Shown here piece after piece: positions 29,502-38,072 of a DNA stretch of 64,000 nucleotides. The DNA is taken from positions 3,038,001-3,102,000 of the forward strand of contig NZ_CP107954.1 of NCBI RefSeq assembly GCF_036067295.1. Direction: 5' to 3'. Below the pieces are notes generated by a model, which ran no database searches, was not told the origin of the DNA, and worked only from the letters and a program-made list of their open reading frames with translations. The first letter of the stretch is position 1, and every line of letters starts with the position of its first letter. A program made the position numbers and the translations under genes. The stretch is from Kribbella sp. NBC_00382 (GTDB lineage: Bacteria > Actinomycetota > Actinomycetes > Propionibacteriales > Kribbellaceae).

Positions 29502-30278
29502 TCAGTGCAGCTTCTTCACCAGCGTGCGTCCCCAGATCAGCACCAGTGAGCCGTCGTCGCGGACCTGCACGACGGTGCCGGGCTTCTTGCTGCCGGCCGT
29601 CCAGGTCGGGAGGTTGAAGTTGTTGTAGACGGCGAAGGTGCCGTCCGCCGTCAGCCTGGCGATCGAGTCCGGGGTCTTGCTGGGATCGGGCGCCCGCCAC
29701 AGCAGGGTCTTGTTGTTCTTCATCAGCTCGAGGTCGCCGTTGGGCCGCAGCTGGAGGGTGTAGACCTTCGACGGCGAGAACACCGACAACGCGATGTTGC
29801 GCGGGCCGGCCGCGAAGAGCTCGGTGCCCGGCCACATGGTCTCGATCACCATGTGCCGGTTCCAGACCGACTTGCCCTGCGGAGTCAGGATCTTCAGCAG
29901 GCCGTCGGTCGGGAGCACGAGCTTGGCCTTCGGGCTCGCCTTGGCGCCGCCGCTCCAGACCTTGGTCCGGCCGTAGATGATGCTCAGGCTGCCGTCGGTC
30001 TCCATCCGCAGGACGGAGCCCTTACGCCCGGTGTCGATGGCCCACTCATAGGTACCAGTGCCCGGCCGGAGCAGTTCCAGCCGGCCGGTGGCCCGCATCA
30101 CGAGGATCCACTGCTGGTCCTTGGAGCGGATGTACTGACCGGCCGTCAGCCGCTGGCCAGGGAGTAGCTGGTCGGCGACCGCTGTGGCCGAGGTGGGAGC
30201 TGCTTGGGCGGCGGGGCTGACCACCAAGGCGGCTGCGGTGGCCAGCGCGGCGGTGAGGAGTGCGGTGAATGCCTTCAT
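29502..30278 (-). CDS. Secreted bulb-type lectin-like protein (degenerate sugar sites)
   Basis: 258 residues with a signal peptide cleaved near AQAAPTS. It has the B_lectin plan, opening LLPGQRLTAGQYIRSKDQQW. The repeats read RATGRLELL, ETDGSLSIIY, PTDGLLKIL, RPNGDLELM, TADGTFAVY and RDDGSLVLI, so none keeps the full Gln-Asp-Asn-Val-Tyr set. The C-terminus is more basic than in the sister genes. The frame extends far upstream, but ATG at 30278 is the start because a signal peptide begins there. It is 67 bp upstream of the next lectin gene and probably co-transcribed with it. Confidence 0.85.
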   Translation of the reverse strand: MKAFTALLTAALATAAALVVSPAAQAAPTSATAVADQLLPGQRLTAGQYIRSKDQQWILVMRATGRLELLRPGTGTYEWAIDTGRKGSVLRMETDGSLSIIYGRTKVWSGGAKASPKAKLVLPTDGLLKILTPQGKSVWNRHMVIETMWPGTELFAAGPRNIALSVFSPSKVYTLQLRPNGDLELMKNNKTLLWRAPDPSKTPDSIARLTADGTFAVYNNFNLPTWTAGSKKPGTVVQVRDDGSLVLIWGRTLVKKLH

Positions 30279-30315
30279 TTGTCCGACGGTAGGGCTTCGA
30301 TCGGCCAAAAACGCC

Positions 30316-30349
30316 GGACCGCCGTTGCAGGTTGATGCAACGGCGGTCC
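30316..30349 (-). terminator. Rho-independent terminator of the third lectin gene
   Basis: A perfect 14-bp stem (GGACCGCCGTTGCA) with a 6-base loop. Transcription on the minus strand runs through it into GGCGTTTTT, so it has a T5 tract after the stem. It separates the intact lectin gene (30371-31174) from the two degenerate ones. Confidence 0.85.
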
Positions 30350-30370
30350 GCAGTGGTGCGGGGGTGTTGG

Positions 30371-31174
30371 TCAGCGACCGCCGGTGCCGCTGGCCCAGAC
30401 CGGGGTACGGCCGTAGACGACGACCAGGTTGCCGTCGTCCTGCATCTGCAGGACCGAGCCCTTGCGGTTCGTCTTGCTGGACCACAGGGCCTTCTTCTTG
30501 GCGGTGTAGACGACGAAGTTGCCGTCGGTCTGCATGGTCGCGAACGCGCCCTTGCTGATCGTCCGGGTGCTCCAGATCGGCGTCTTGCCGTTCTTCACGA
30601 TCACCGCGTTGCCGTCGGACTGCATCTGCAGCCGGAAGACCCGGTTGTGCGAGTACAGCAGTTGGTTCGTCGGCAGCACCCGTCCGGCGCCGAGGGTGAC
30701 CAGCACCATCCAGCGCGTCCAGGCTGCCTTGCCGCGGGAGTTGTAGATCACCAGGTTGCCGTCGTTCTGCACGGCCAGGGTCGAGTTGGTGCTGCCGTGC
30801 GTGCCGCTGGCCCAGACCGGCGTACGACCGGAGAGGACGACCAGGTTGCCGTCCTTCTGCATCACGATCGCCGACGACTTCTTGTTCGTCACCGTGCTCC
30901 AGACCGGGGTCTTGCCGTTCTTGTAGAGCACCGCGTTGCCGTCGGTCTGCATGACGAAGGTGTAGATGCCGCTCTTCGAACGACGGTACTGCCCCGGCTT
31001 CAGGATCTGGCCGGGCTTCAGCAGGTCGCTCACAGCGGCCGTGGTCGAGGCCTGGGCGGTAGCGCTGGTGTTCGCCTGAGCGGCTGCCGGGACGAGCAGC
31101 GCAGTACCGGCGACTGCCGCACCGGTGGCGAAGACGGCCAACGCCCGGGCATGGGCTTTGAGATTCGAGATCAT
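30371..31174 (-). CDS. Secreted bulb-type mannose-binding lectin
   Basis: 267 residues with a signal peptide (LLVPAAAQANTS). Six B_lectin repeats keep the core of the mannose site: QTDGNAVLY, QKDGNLVVL, QNDGNLVIY, QSDGNAVIV, QTDGNFVVY and QDDGNLVVV. Three of them (first, third and fifth) are complete QxDxNxVxY motifs. The family binds terminal mannose and can agglutinate cells or inhibit competitors; in actinobacteria some are bacteriocin-like. It has its own terminator, so it can be expressed apart from the two degenerate paralogues downstream. Confidence 0.9.
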   Translation of the reverse strand: MISNLKAHARALAVFATGAAVAGTALLVPAAAQANTSATAQASTTAAVSDLLKPGQILKPGQYRRSKSGIYTFVMQTDGNAVLYKNGKTPVWSTVTNKKSSAIVMQKDGNLVVLSGRTPVWASGTHGSTNSTLAVQNDGNLVIYNSRGKAAWTRWMVLVTLGAGRVLPTNQLLYSHNRVFRLQMQSDGNAVIVKNGKTPIWSTRTISKGAFATMQTDGNFVVYTAKKKALWSSKTNRKGSVLQMQDDGNLVVVYGRTPVWASGTGGR

Positions 31175-31230
31175 GCGGCCGACAGTAGGGCGGAAATGGG
31201 TTCATCCAGAGCCGATGCAGGTGTCACTAT

Positions 31231-32535
31231 GTGCCAGTGGCAACAAGTTTCCGGACCCGGCTGGCCCGCCTGAAGATCGATCTGACGCCGTGGCGGGGGT
31301 CGCGGGACTTCCGGATCCTGGTGATCTCCGGCTCGGTCTTCTTCCTCGGCGGCATGGTCGGTTACGTGGCGCTGCCGTTCCAGCTGTACCAGCTGACCGG
31401 CTCGAACTTCGCGGTCGGCGCGATGGGCCTGGTGACGATCGTTCCGCTGGTCGTCTTCGGCCTGTACGGCGGTGCGCTGGCCGACCACGTCGACCGCCGC
31501 AAGATGCTGATCGCGACCGGTATCGCCCAGGCCCTCATCTGCGCGCTGATGCTCAGCAACTCGTTGCTGGCCCACCCGCAGGTCTGGCTGATCTACGTCT
31601 GCGGCGGGCTGAACGCGATCGCCACCTCACTCCAGCGGCCGAGCCGGGAGGCGCTCTTCCCGCGGGTGGTCAAGCACGAAGAGATGGCCGCCGGCGTGGC
31701 GCTGATGTCGCTGACGATGCAGATCGGGCAACTCGCCGGTCCCGCGCTGGGCGGCGTACTGGTCGGCACGGCCGGGGTGACCTGGGCTTTCGCGATCGAG
31801 CTGACCGGTCTGGTGATCGCGACCTGCCTGTACGCCGGGCTCGGGTCGTACAAGTCGAGTGAGCACAGCAAGCCGCCGAGCCTGCGCGGGATCGGCGAGG
31901 GCATCGTCTACGCCTACCGGCGCAAGGACCTGCTCGCCACCTACTTGGTCGACATGGTCGGGATGTTCCTGGCGATGCCGATCGTGTTGTTCCCCGCGTT
32001 CGCGACCGACATCCTGAAGGAGCCGAAACTGCTCGGTCTCCTCTACAGCGCCGAGGCGATCGGCGCGATGTGCGCGAGCCTGACGAGCGGCTGGGCCAAG
32101 CGCGTGCACCACCAGGGCCGGGCCGTCGTCTGCGCGACGATTGTCTGGGGAGCGTCGGTCGGGATCGCCGGGCTGGCGCCGAACATCTGGTTCGCGATCG
32201 GCTTCTTCGCGATCGCGGGCGGCGCCGACATGGTGTCGGTGCTGTTCCGGTCGGTGATCTGGAACCAGACCATCCCGGACGAGATGCGCGGCCGGCTGGC
32301 CGGGATCGAGATGCTCGGCTACTCACTCGGCCCGCTCGGCGGTCAGGCGCGTTCTGGGCTGGTGGCCGACCTGACGACCGTACGGACCGCCATCGTCAGC
32401 GGTGGCGCGCTCTGTGTCGTGGGAGTCGTCGGTACTGCGGTCTGGCTGCGTGAGTTCTGGCGGTACGACTCGCGGACCGACGAACACGCGATCCGCGAGC
32501 GTGACCTCCGGGGCGGAGTACAACCCACGGGGTAG
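31231..32535 (+). CDS. MFS transporter (EntS-like exporter)
   Basis: 434 residues with 12 predicted membrane helices. The loop-2 motif is seen as GGALADHVDRRKML, typical of the drug and siderophore exporter branch (MFS_3/EntS). The C-terminal tail is short, charged and cytoplasmic. The start is GTG at 31231, only 56 bp from the divergent lectin gene. It ends 10 bp before the next gene on the same strand. The substrate is unknown. No siderophore biosynthesis gene is nearby. Confidence 0.88.
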   Translation: MPVATSFRTRLARLKIDLTPWRGSRDFRILVISGSVFFLGGMVGYVALPFQLYQLTGSNFAVGAMGLVTIVPLVVFGLYGGALADHVDRRKMLIATGIAQALICALMLSNSLLAHPQVWLIYVCGGLNAIATSLQRPSREALFPRVVKHEEMAAGVALMSLTMQIGQLAGPALGGVLVGTAGVTWAFAIELTGLVIATCLYAGLGSYKSSEHSKPPSLRGIGEGIVYAYRRKDLLATYLVDMVGMFLAMPIVLFPAFATDILKEPKLLGLLYSAEAIGAMCASLTSGWAKRVHHQGRAVVCATIVWGASVGIAGLAPNIWFAIGFFAIAGGADMVSVLFRSVIWNQTIPDEMRGRLAGIEMLGYSLGPLGGQARSGLVADLTTVRTAIVSGGALCVVGVVGTAVWLREFWRYDSRTDEHAIRERDLRGGVQPTG

Positions 32536-32545
32536 CTTCGGGAGC

Positions 32546-34063
32546 ATGGTGCTGCTCTTCACCCTGCTCGGCATCGTGGTCCTGCTGATCGCCGTCGGCA
32601 TTCACGACGTGGTCCAGAAGAAGCACTCGATCCTGCGCAACTACCCGGTCATCGGGCATCTGCGCTTCCTGCTGGAGAAGATCCGGCCGGAGCTGCAGCA
32701 GTACTTCATCGAGCGCAACTACGACGGCCGCCCGTACGACCGCGACACTCGTACGACCATCTACGCCCGGGCCAAAGGCACCAACGAGGAACAGCCGTTC
32801 GGCACCGAGCGGGACGTGAACGAGGTCGGTTACGAGTACCTGGTCCACTCGACCGTGCCGCGCCCGGTCGCGCAGGAGATTCCGCGGGTCAGGATCGGCG
32901 GGCCGGACTGCACTTCGCCGTACGAGATGGCGCTGCTGAACGTCTCGGCGATGAGCTTCGGCGCGATCAGCGCCAACGCGATCGAGGCCCTCAACCGGGG
33001 TGCGGCGCGCGGCGGGTTCGCGCACGACACCGGTGAGGGCGGGATCAGCCGGTACCACCGCAACGGCGGCGACCTGGTCTGGGAGATCGGCAGCGGGTAC
33101 TTCGGAACGCGCGACGCCGATGGTGGCTTCGACCCGGACCAGTTCCGCGACAAGGCCGCCGACGACCAGGTGAAACTCGTCTCGCTCAAGCTCAGCCAGG
33201 GCGCGAAACCCGGCATCGGCGGGGTGCTGCCCGGGGCGAAGGTGACGGCCGAGATCGCGGCCGTCCGCGGCGTACCGGTCGGCAAGAAGGTCGTCTCCCC
33301 GCCGTACCATCAGGTGTTCTCGACGCCGCGCGAACTGGTCCTGTTCATCGCCCGGATGCGTGAGCTGGCCGGCGGCAAACCGACCGGTTTCAAGCTCTGC
33401 GTCGGGTCGCGGACCGATGTGCTGGCGATCTGCAAGGCGATGGTTGCCGAGGGCATCACTCCGGACTTCATCGTGGTCGACGGCGCCGAGGGCGGGACCG
33501 GCGCGGCGCCGCAGGAGTACGAGGACCACATCGGTACGCCGCTGACCGAGGGCCTGCTGACCGTGCACAACGCGCTGACCGGCGTCGGGCTGCGGGACCG
33601 GGTGAAGATCGGGGCCAGCGGCAAGGTCGCCACCGGCGTCGACATCGTCAAGCGGATCCTGCAGGGCGCGGACTACACCAACGCGGCTCGCGCGATGATG
33701 ATGGCGACCGGCTGCATCCAGGCGCAGACCTGCCACACCAACACCTGCCCGGTCGGCGTCGCGACCCAGGACCCGCGCCGGATGCGCGCGCTCGACGTCG
33801 CCGACAAGACCAGCCGGGTGGCGAACTTCCAGCGCGAGACGGTGGCGTCCGCGATGCAGGTGATCGCGTCGATGGGGCTGGACGGGCCGGATCAGCTGGA
33901 GCCGCGGATGCTGCTCCGGCGGATCGACCACACCCGCACGGAGAGCTATGCCGACCTCTTCGAGCACCTTGCGCCGGGGCAGTTGCTGGCCGGCCTTCAT
34001 GACGTGTCGAAGTCCTGGGCCCGGGATTGGGTACAGGCGGATCCGGATCTGTTCAGACCGTAG
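32546..34063 (+). CDS. Membrane-anchored FMN glutamate-synthase-like protein
   Basis: 505 residues. One N-terminal membrane helix (LLFTLLGIVVLLIAVGI) is followed by the FMN-binding glutamate synthase domain: MSFGAISANAIEALNRGA, the FMN/substrate loop VVDGAEGGTGAAP, and the 3Fe-4S cysteines in CIQAQTCHTNTCPVG. It lacks the amidotransferase domain of GltB. Such stand-alone GltS-like proteins are widespread but poorly characterised; some are archaeal-type glutamate synthases that need a separate ammonia source. The ATG at 32546 comes after GGGAG at short spacing. The poxB-like gene follows 10 bp downstream, suggesting a redox partnership. Confidence 0.88.
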   Translation: MVLLFTLLGIVVLLIAVGIHDVVQKKHSILRNYPVIGHLRFLLEKIRPELQQYFIERNYDGRPYDRDTRTTIYARAKGTNEEQPFGTERDVNEVGYEYLVHSTVPRPVAQEIPRVRIGGPDCTSPYEMALLNVSAMSFGAISANAIEALNRGAARGGFAHDTGEGGISRYHRNGGDLVWEIGSGYFGTRDADGGFDPDQFRDKAADDQVKLVSLKLSQGAKPGIGGVLPGAKVTAEIAAVRGVPVGKKVVSPPYHQVFSTPRELVLFIARMRELAGGKPTGFKLCVGSRTDVLAICKAMVAEGITPDFIVVDGAEGGTGAAPQEYEDHIGTPLTEGLLTVHNALTGVGLRDRVKIGASGKVATGVDIVKRILQGADYTNAARAMMMATGCIQAQTCHTNTCPVGVATQDPRRMRALDVADKTSRVANFQRETVASAMQVIASMGLDGPDQLEPRMLLRRIDHTRTESYADLFEHLAPGQLLAGLHDVSKSWARDWVQADPDLFRP

Positions 34064-34073
34064 GGAGCCTTTG

Positions 34074-35798
34074 GTGAGCACTGTCGCGGAGTTGCTGGTC
34101 GAGTCGTTGGCCGACCATGGCGTGAGCTCGGTCTGGGGTGTGGTCGGTGATGCGCTCAACCCGGTCACCGATGCGATCCGGCGCGAGGACCGGGTGGAGT
34201 GGATCGGCGTACGGCACGAGGAGGCGGGTGCCTTCGCTGCTGGGGCACAGGCGTCGCTCACTGGTCGGCTGGGTGTGTGCATGGGGACGGTCGGGCCGGG
34301 GGCGATCCATCTGCTCAACGGCCTGTACGACGCGGCCAAGTCGCGGGTGCCTGTGCTGGCGATCTGTGGGCAGGTGCCGCGGGAGGAGATCGGCAGCGAC
34401 TTCTTCCAGGAGGTCAACAACGATGTGCTGTTCGCGGATGTCGCCGTGTTCTGCGCGACGGTGTCCACTGCGGAGCAGGCGCCCGGGCTGATCGAGCAGG
34501 CAGTCAATGCGGCGCTGGCGGAGCGCGGTGTCGCGGTGCTGTCGATCCCTGGTGACGTGGGCGGTCTAGAGGTGCCGCACGGTACGCCGGTGCCGCAGTT
34601 CCTCGAGCCTGCGTCGCATACCGTGCCTGACGCGGCTGAACTGGAGAAGGTAGCGGCAGTACTCAACGCTGCCGACAACGTGACGCTACTGGTGGGCATG
34701 GGGGCTCGTGAGGCACTGACTGAGGTGCAGGAGCTGGCTAGCCTGTTGGCGGCGCCCACTGTGCTGACGCTGAAGGCCAAGGAGCGGTTTGAGGAGAACT
34801 TGCCGCAGGAGGTCGGGCAGTCGGGGCTGCTGGGTAATCACGCGAGCAAGGTGGCGTTCGACGGATGTGACGTGCTGTTCCTGGTGGGGACGGACTTTCC
34901 GTACCGGGAGTTCCTGCCGGCCGGGAAGACCGTCGTACAGCTGGATCTGCGGGGTGCGCACATCGGGCGGCGGGTGCTGGTCGACCATGGGCTGGTTGGG
35001 CACGCACAGCCGACACTGGCGTCGTTGTTGCCGCTACTGCAGCAGAAGACTTCCACTGGGCATCTGGACAAGGCACTGAAGTCGTACGCGGCTTGGCGGG
35101 AGCGGCAGGTGCAGTTCACCGATCCTGCGTTCGACCGGAAGCCCAAGGGGCTGCTGCGGCGCAAGGTGGACAACCCGGAGGCGCGGATCCGGCCTGAGCT
35201 GCTGGCGGCGGCTGTTGATCGACATGCCTCGGATGACGCGTTGTTCACGAGTGACACGGGGATGTCGACGGTCTGGCTGGCGCGGTATGTGCGGATGCGG
35301 GGCGAGCGGCGGTTGATCGGGTCGTACAACCTGGGGTCGATGGCGAATGCGATGCCGCACGCGCTCGGGTTGTCGGCGGTGGATCGCTCGCGGCAGGTGG
35401 TGGCGTTCTGCGGTGATGGTGGGTTGTCGATGCTGCTCGGGGATCTGATCACGGCGGTGGCGTACGAGTTGCCGGTCAAGCTGGTGGTGTTCAACAACGG
35501 GCGGCTCGGCATGGTCAAGCTGGAAATGGAGCAGGTGGGGCTGCCGGAGTACGGGACGAAGCTGGCGAACCCGGACTTCGCCGAGGTGGCCAAGGCGATC
35601 GGGCTGACCGGGATTCGGGTGGAGCGGCCAGGCGAGGTGGATGAGGCGGTCTCGCGGGCGCTGGGGACTGCTGGGCCGGTGCTGATCGACGTGCTGACGA
35701 ACCCGGACGAGATCGCGATCCCGCCGGCGCCGACGGTGCACCAGGGGTGGGGGTTCGCGATCGCCAAGACGAAGGAGTTCATCGAGAGCCACGAGTAG
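34074..35798 (+). CDS. poxB: Thiamine-diphosphate enzyme, PoxB-type pyruvate oxidase/dehydrogenase
   Basis: 574 residues with the three-domain ThDP fold. The activating Glu is in GVRHEEAGAFAAGA; the central FAD-binding region contains TVLTLKAKERFEENLP; the ThDP site is FCGDGGLSMLLGD...NNGRLGMV. The pattern fits PoxB (pyruvate to acetate and CO2, electrons to quinone), although acetolactate synthase-like activity cannot be excluded. GTG at 34074 has TAGGGAG upstream; the frame itself opens earlier inside the preceding gene. Acetate made here could feed, or be recovered by, the acetate symporter at 44.1 kb, but no sequence link connects them. Confidence 0.85.
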   Translation: MSTVAELLVESLADHGVSSVWGVVGDALNPVTDAIRREDRVEWIGVRHEEAGAFAAGAQASLTGRLGVCMGTVGPGAIHLLNGLYDAAKSRVPVLAICGQVPREEIGSDFFQEVNNDVLFADVAVFCATVSTAEQAPGLIEQAVNAALAERGVAVLSIPGDVGGLEVPHGTPVPQFLEPASHTVPDAAELEKVAAVLNAADNVTLLVGMGAREALTEVQELASLLAAPTVLTLKAKERFEENLPQEVGQSGLLGNHASKVAFDGCDVLFLVGTDFPYREFLPAGKTVVQLDLRGAHIGRRVLVDHGLVGHAQPTLASLLPLLQQKTSTGHLDKALKSYAAWRERQVQFTDPAFDRKPKGLLRRKVDNPEARIRPELLAAAVDRHASDDALFTSDTGMSTVWLARYVRMRGERRLIGSYNLGSMANAMPHALGLSAVDRSRQVVAFCGDGGLSMLLGDLITAVAYELPVKLVVFNNGRLGMVKLEMEQVGLPEYGTKLANPDFAEVAKAIGLTGIRVERPGEVDEAVSRALGTAGPVLIDVLTNPDEIAIPPAPTVHQGWGFAIAKTKEFIESHE

Positions 35799-35809
35799 TC
35801 TCTGTGACC

Positions 35810-36784
35810 ATGCGTACTCGCTTGGTGGTGGCTCTGCTCGGCAGTACTGCGTTGTTGGCCGGGTGTGGCGGTCCTGGGGGCGAGACGGCGCCCAGCGTGC
35901 CGCCGCTGGTCTCGGTGAGCACTACGCCTACTGAGTCGCCTACCCCTACGCCGACGGATACGCCGAGTACGCCGCCTAGCTCCAAGGTGGCCGACACCCT
36001 GTGCGTGCGGATGAACCAGACGCTCGTCCAGTCGACGCTGGGTGTGCCGGTGGTGCGGATCCACCCGACGCAGGTGCCGGCCGAGTTCGGCTTCCCGACG
36101 TACGACCAGTGCCAGCTCGACCTGAGCAGGACTCCGTCCGGTCCGGTACTACGAGTTGGCACGTCCGTCTTCTTCGCGACCCCCGCGGACCTTGCGGCGG
36201 CTCGCAAGGCCTACGACGCGACGAAGGGCGAGCCGGCCAAGCCGGTGACGGTCGGGCAGGGCGGGTTCGGGAACAGCCGCTTCATCGTGTTCCTGGCCGA
36301 TGGCAAGCTGCGCAAGATGAGTGGGCCGCCCGCGACGCTGGCGAAGTACGTTGTACTGGCCCAGGACGCAGCCCAACAAGCCGAGGGTCTCCCAGAGCCC
36401 GCGCCCTTCATCACCCGCCCAGAATGCGAGCGGGGCACCACAGTCGCCGCGAAGGTGATGGGCGCCGAAGCTACGGTCCGCCGCGACAGCGAAACCGCCG
36501 CCGGCGACATCGTCTGCGGCTGGATCACCAAGACCCGCGTCCTCTACTCCACCGTCCGCCGAGTAGCCGACGCCCAAGCAGTCATCGCCCCCATCAGCAA
36601 AGCCACAACTTCCTTCCCCATCCCCCTAGGCGACGAGGGTTACGTAGACACCGCCACCGGCCGCTCCGTCATCCGAGTAGGCACCGACAAGCTGATCGAC
36701 CTGGTCCCCCTCCCCGCCGGCACCACCGACAAAGACAACATGGTCACCTTCGCCCTAGCCATGTCAGGCCTCTACACCCGCTGA
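35810..36784 (+). CDS. Putative lipoprotein of unknown function
   Basis: 324 residues. The lipobox is LLAGC, followed by a Thr/Pro/Ser linker (TPTESPTPTPTDTPSTPP) of the kind that spans the cell wall. The outside domain has four Cys (LCVRM, QCQLD, ECERG, VCGWI), likely two disulfides, and two similar halves that each contain a VRxG/VLYSTVRR-type strand, so an internal duplication is possible. The 3' third is very C-rich in codon third positions. It lies 11 bp after poxB. I do not recognise a family. Confidence 0.75.
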   Translation: MRTRLVVALLGSTALLAGCGGPGGETAPSVPPLVSVSTTPTESPTPTPTDTPSTPPSSKVADTLCVRMNQTLVQSTLGVPVVRIHPTQVPAEFGFPTYDQCQLDLSRTPSGPVLRVGTSVFFATPADLAAARKAYDATKGEPAKPVTVGQGGFGNSRFIVFLADGKLRKMSGPPATLAKYVVLAQDAAQQAEGLPEPAPFITRPECERGTTVAAKVMGAEATVRRDSETAAGDIVCGWITKTRVLYSTVRRVADAQAVIAPISKATTSFPIPLGDEGYVDTATGRSVIRVGTDKLIDLVPLPAGTTDKDNMVTFALAMSGLYTR

Positions 36785-36804
36785 CCCCGGCTTCTGCGAC
36801 TGGG

Positions 36805-36990
36805 TTGCAGGTGGGTTACGGTTGGCGCGTCGTGGTGTTCGGGAAGCCGGTGGGATGCCGGCGCGGCCCTCGCCACTGTGAGCGGGATGTTCTTGGGTGA
36901 TCTGGAGACAGAGACCACTGGCTGAGGTTTGGCTGGGAAGGTCAGCCCTGGGATGAGGTTCCCGTCAGCCAGGAGACCGGCCACGGCGTG
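36805..36990 (+). ncRNA. Cobalamin (vitamin B12) riboswitch
   Basis: All the main blocks are present in order: GGGAAGCCGGTGGGATGCCG and then CGCCACTGTGA (36841-36881), the internal CTGGGAAGG (36933-36941), GATGAGGTTCCCG, and the B12 box GCCAGGAGACCGGCC (36968-36982). It ends about 30 bases before the GTG of the binding-protein gene. The GGAGG ribosome site at 37012-37016 could be sequestered, giving translational repression when B12 is plentiful. Confidence 0.93.
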
Positions 36991-37021
36991 TCACACCGTC
37001 CACGAGGTGCTGGAGGCGCGC

Positions 37022-38044
37022 GTGAAAACGCTGGTTGCTGCTGTCGTCGTACTGTCCTTGGTCACCGGCTGTGGGGGTGCGGCCGACGCCGGGCCGGGTG
37101 CAGGTGCGAATGCGATCACGGTGAAGAACTGTGGGATCGACGTGACTGTCGACGGGCCGCCGAAGCGGGTGTTCGCGGCCTATCAGCCGGCCATCGAGAT
37201 GGCGCACGCGCTGGGGATCTCGGACCGGCTGGTCGGTACGGCGTATCTGGATGCCGAGGTGTTGCCGCAGTACGCCGCCGCGCAGAAGGACGCGAAGTAC
37301 TACAAGAACCTGCCGAGTCGAGAAGAACTGCTCAGCCAGAACCCGGACTTCGTGCTCTCCGGCTTCAACGACGTGTTCGGCGGAGGCGGCAGCGACGAGA
37401 GCTTCGGCAGCCGCAAGAGCCTGTCGGACCTCGGCGTGCAGACCTGGATCTTCAGCCCGCTCTGCCCGACCGCGGACGGCAAGGGCGACGAGGCGATCGA
37501 CCCCTCGACCGTCTCGATGAACAACGTGTACGCCGATCTGCGCGACCTCGGCAAGCTGTTCGCTGTCTCCGACCGCGCCGAGCAGGTGATCGCCGACCAG
37601 CAGCAGCGGATCGCCGCCGTCGAGGCGAAGGTCAAGGGCGCCGACAAGCCGACCGTCGCGATCCTGCGCCCCGGCCTGGAGGGCGGCGGCCTGACCGTGT
37701 CGGGCGGCCCCGACTTCGGCACCGTGCTGATCAAGCAGGCCGGTGGGGTGAATGCCTTCGCCGACCTGACCTCGAAGCGGAACGTGAAGATCAGCATCGA
37801 GGAGTTCATCAAGCGCGACCCCGACTACGTCCTGATCAGCGGCTGCTGCGACGCCTCGCTGACCGAGGCCAAGGTCCAGCCGGACGTCCAGAAGATCCTC
37901 GGCAATCCGGCGTACGCGAACCTCAAGTCGGTCAAGAACAGGCACGTGTACCCGTGGCTGTTCGCCCACCACTCGGCCGGTGTCCGCGGCGCCAACTCCA
38001 CCGAACTGATCGCGAAACTGATCCACCCCGACCTGGTCAAGTGA
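37022..38044 (+). CDS. ABC transporter substrate-binding lipoprotein (B12/siderophore type)
   Basis: 340 residues of the FecB/BtuF fold. The lipobox is LVTGC. The N-lobe starts ITVKNCGIDVTVDGPPKRVFAAYQPAIEMAHALG and the C-lobe ends KNRHVYPWLFAHHSAG. The long helix that joins the lobes is visible (VAILRP region preceded by IADQQQRIAAVEAKV). GTG at 37022 follows GGAGG by five bases. The cobalamin riboswitch upstream makes B12 or a corrinoid the most likely cargo; an iron-siderophore protein would be the alternative on fold alone. It is the first gene of a four-gene transport operon. Confidence 0.88.
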   Translation: MKTLVAAVVVLSLVTGCGGAADAGPGAGANAITVKNCGIDVTVDGPPKRVFAAYQPAIEMAHALGISDRLVGTAYLDAEVLPQYAAAQKDAKYYKNLPSREELLSQNPDFVLSGFNDVFGGGGSDESFGSRKSLSDLGVQTWIFSPLCPTADGKGDEAIDPSTVSMNNVYADLRDLGKLFAVSDRAEQVIADQQQRIAAVEAKVKGADKPTVAILRPGLEGGGLTVSGGPDFGTVLIKQAGGVNAFADLTSKRNVKISIEEFIKRDPDYVLISGCCDASLTEAKVQPDVQKILGNPAYANLKSVKNRHVYPWLFAHHSAGVRGANSTELIAKLIHPDLVK

Positions 38045-38072
38045 AGGCTCCGGTCGCGATGGCCCCGGTCGC

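Noticed and set aside
32396..34780. 794-codon minus-strand frame opposite the FMN/PoxB genes
   Set aside because: Composition is that of an antisense shadow, and both plus-strand proteins have intact catalytic motifs.
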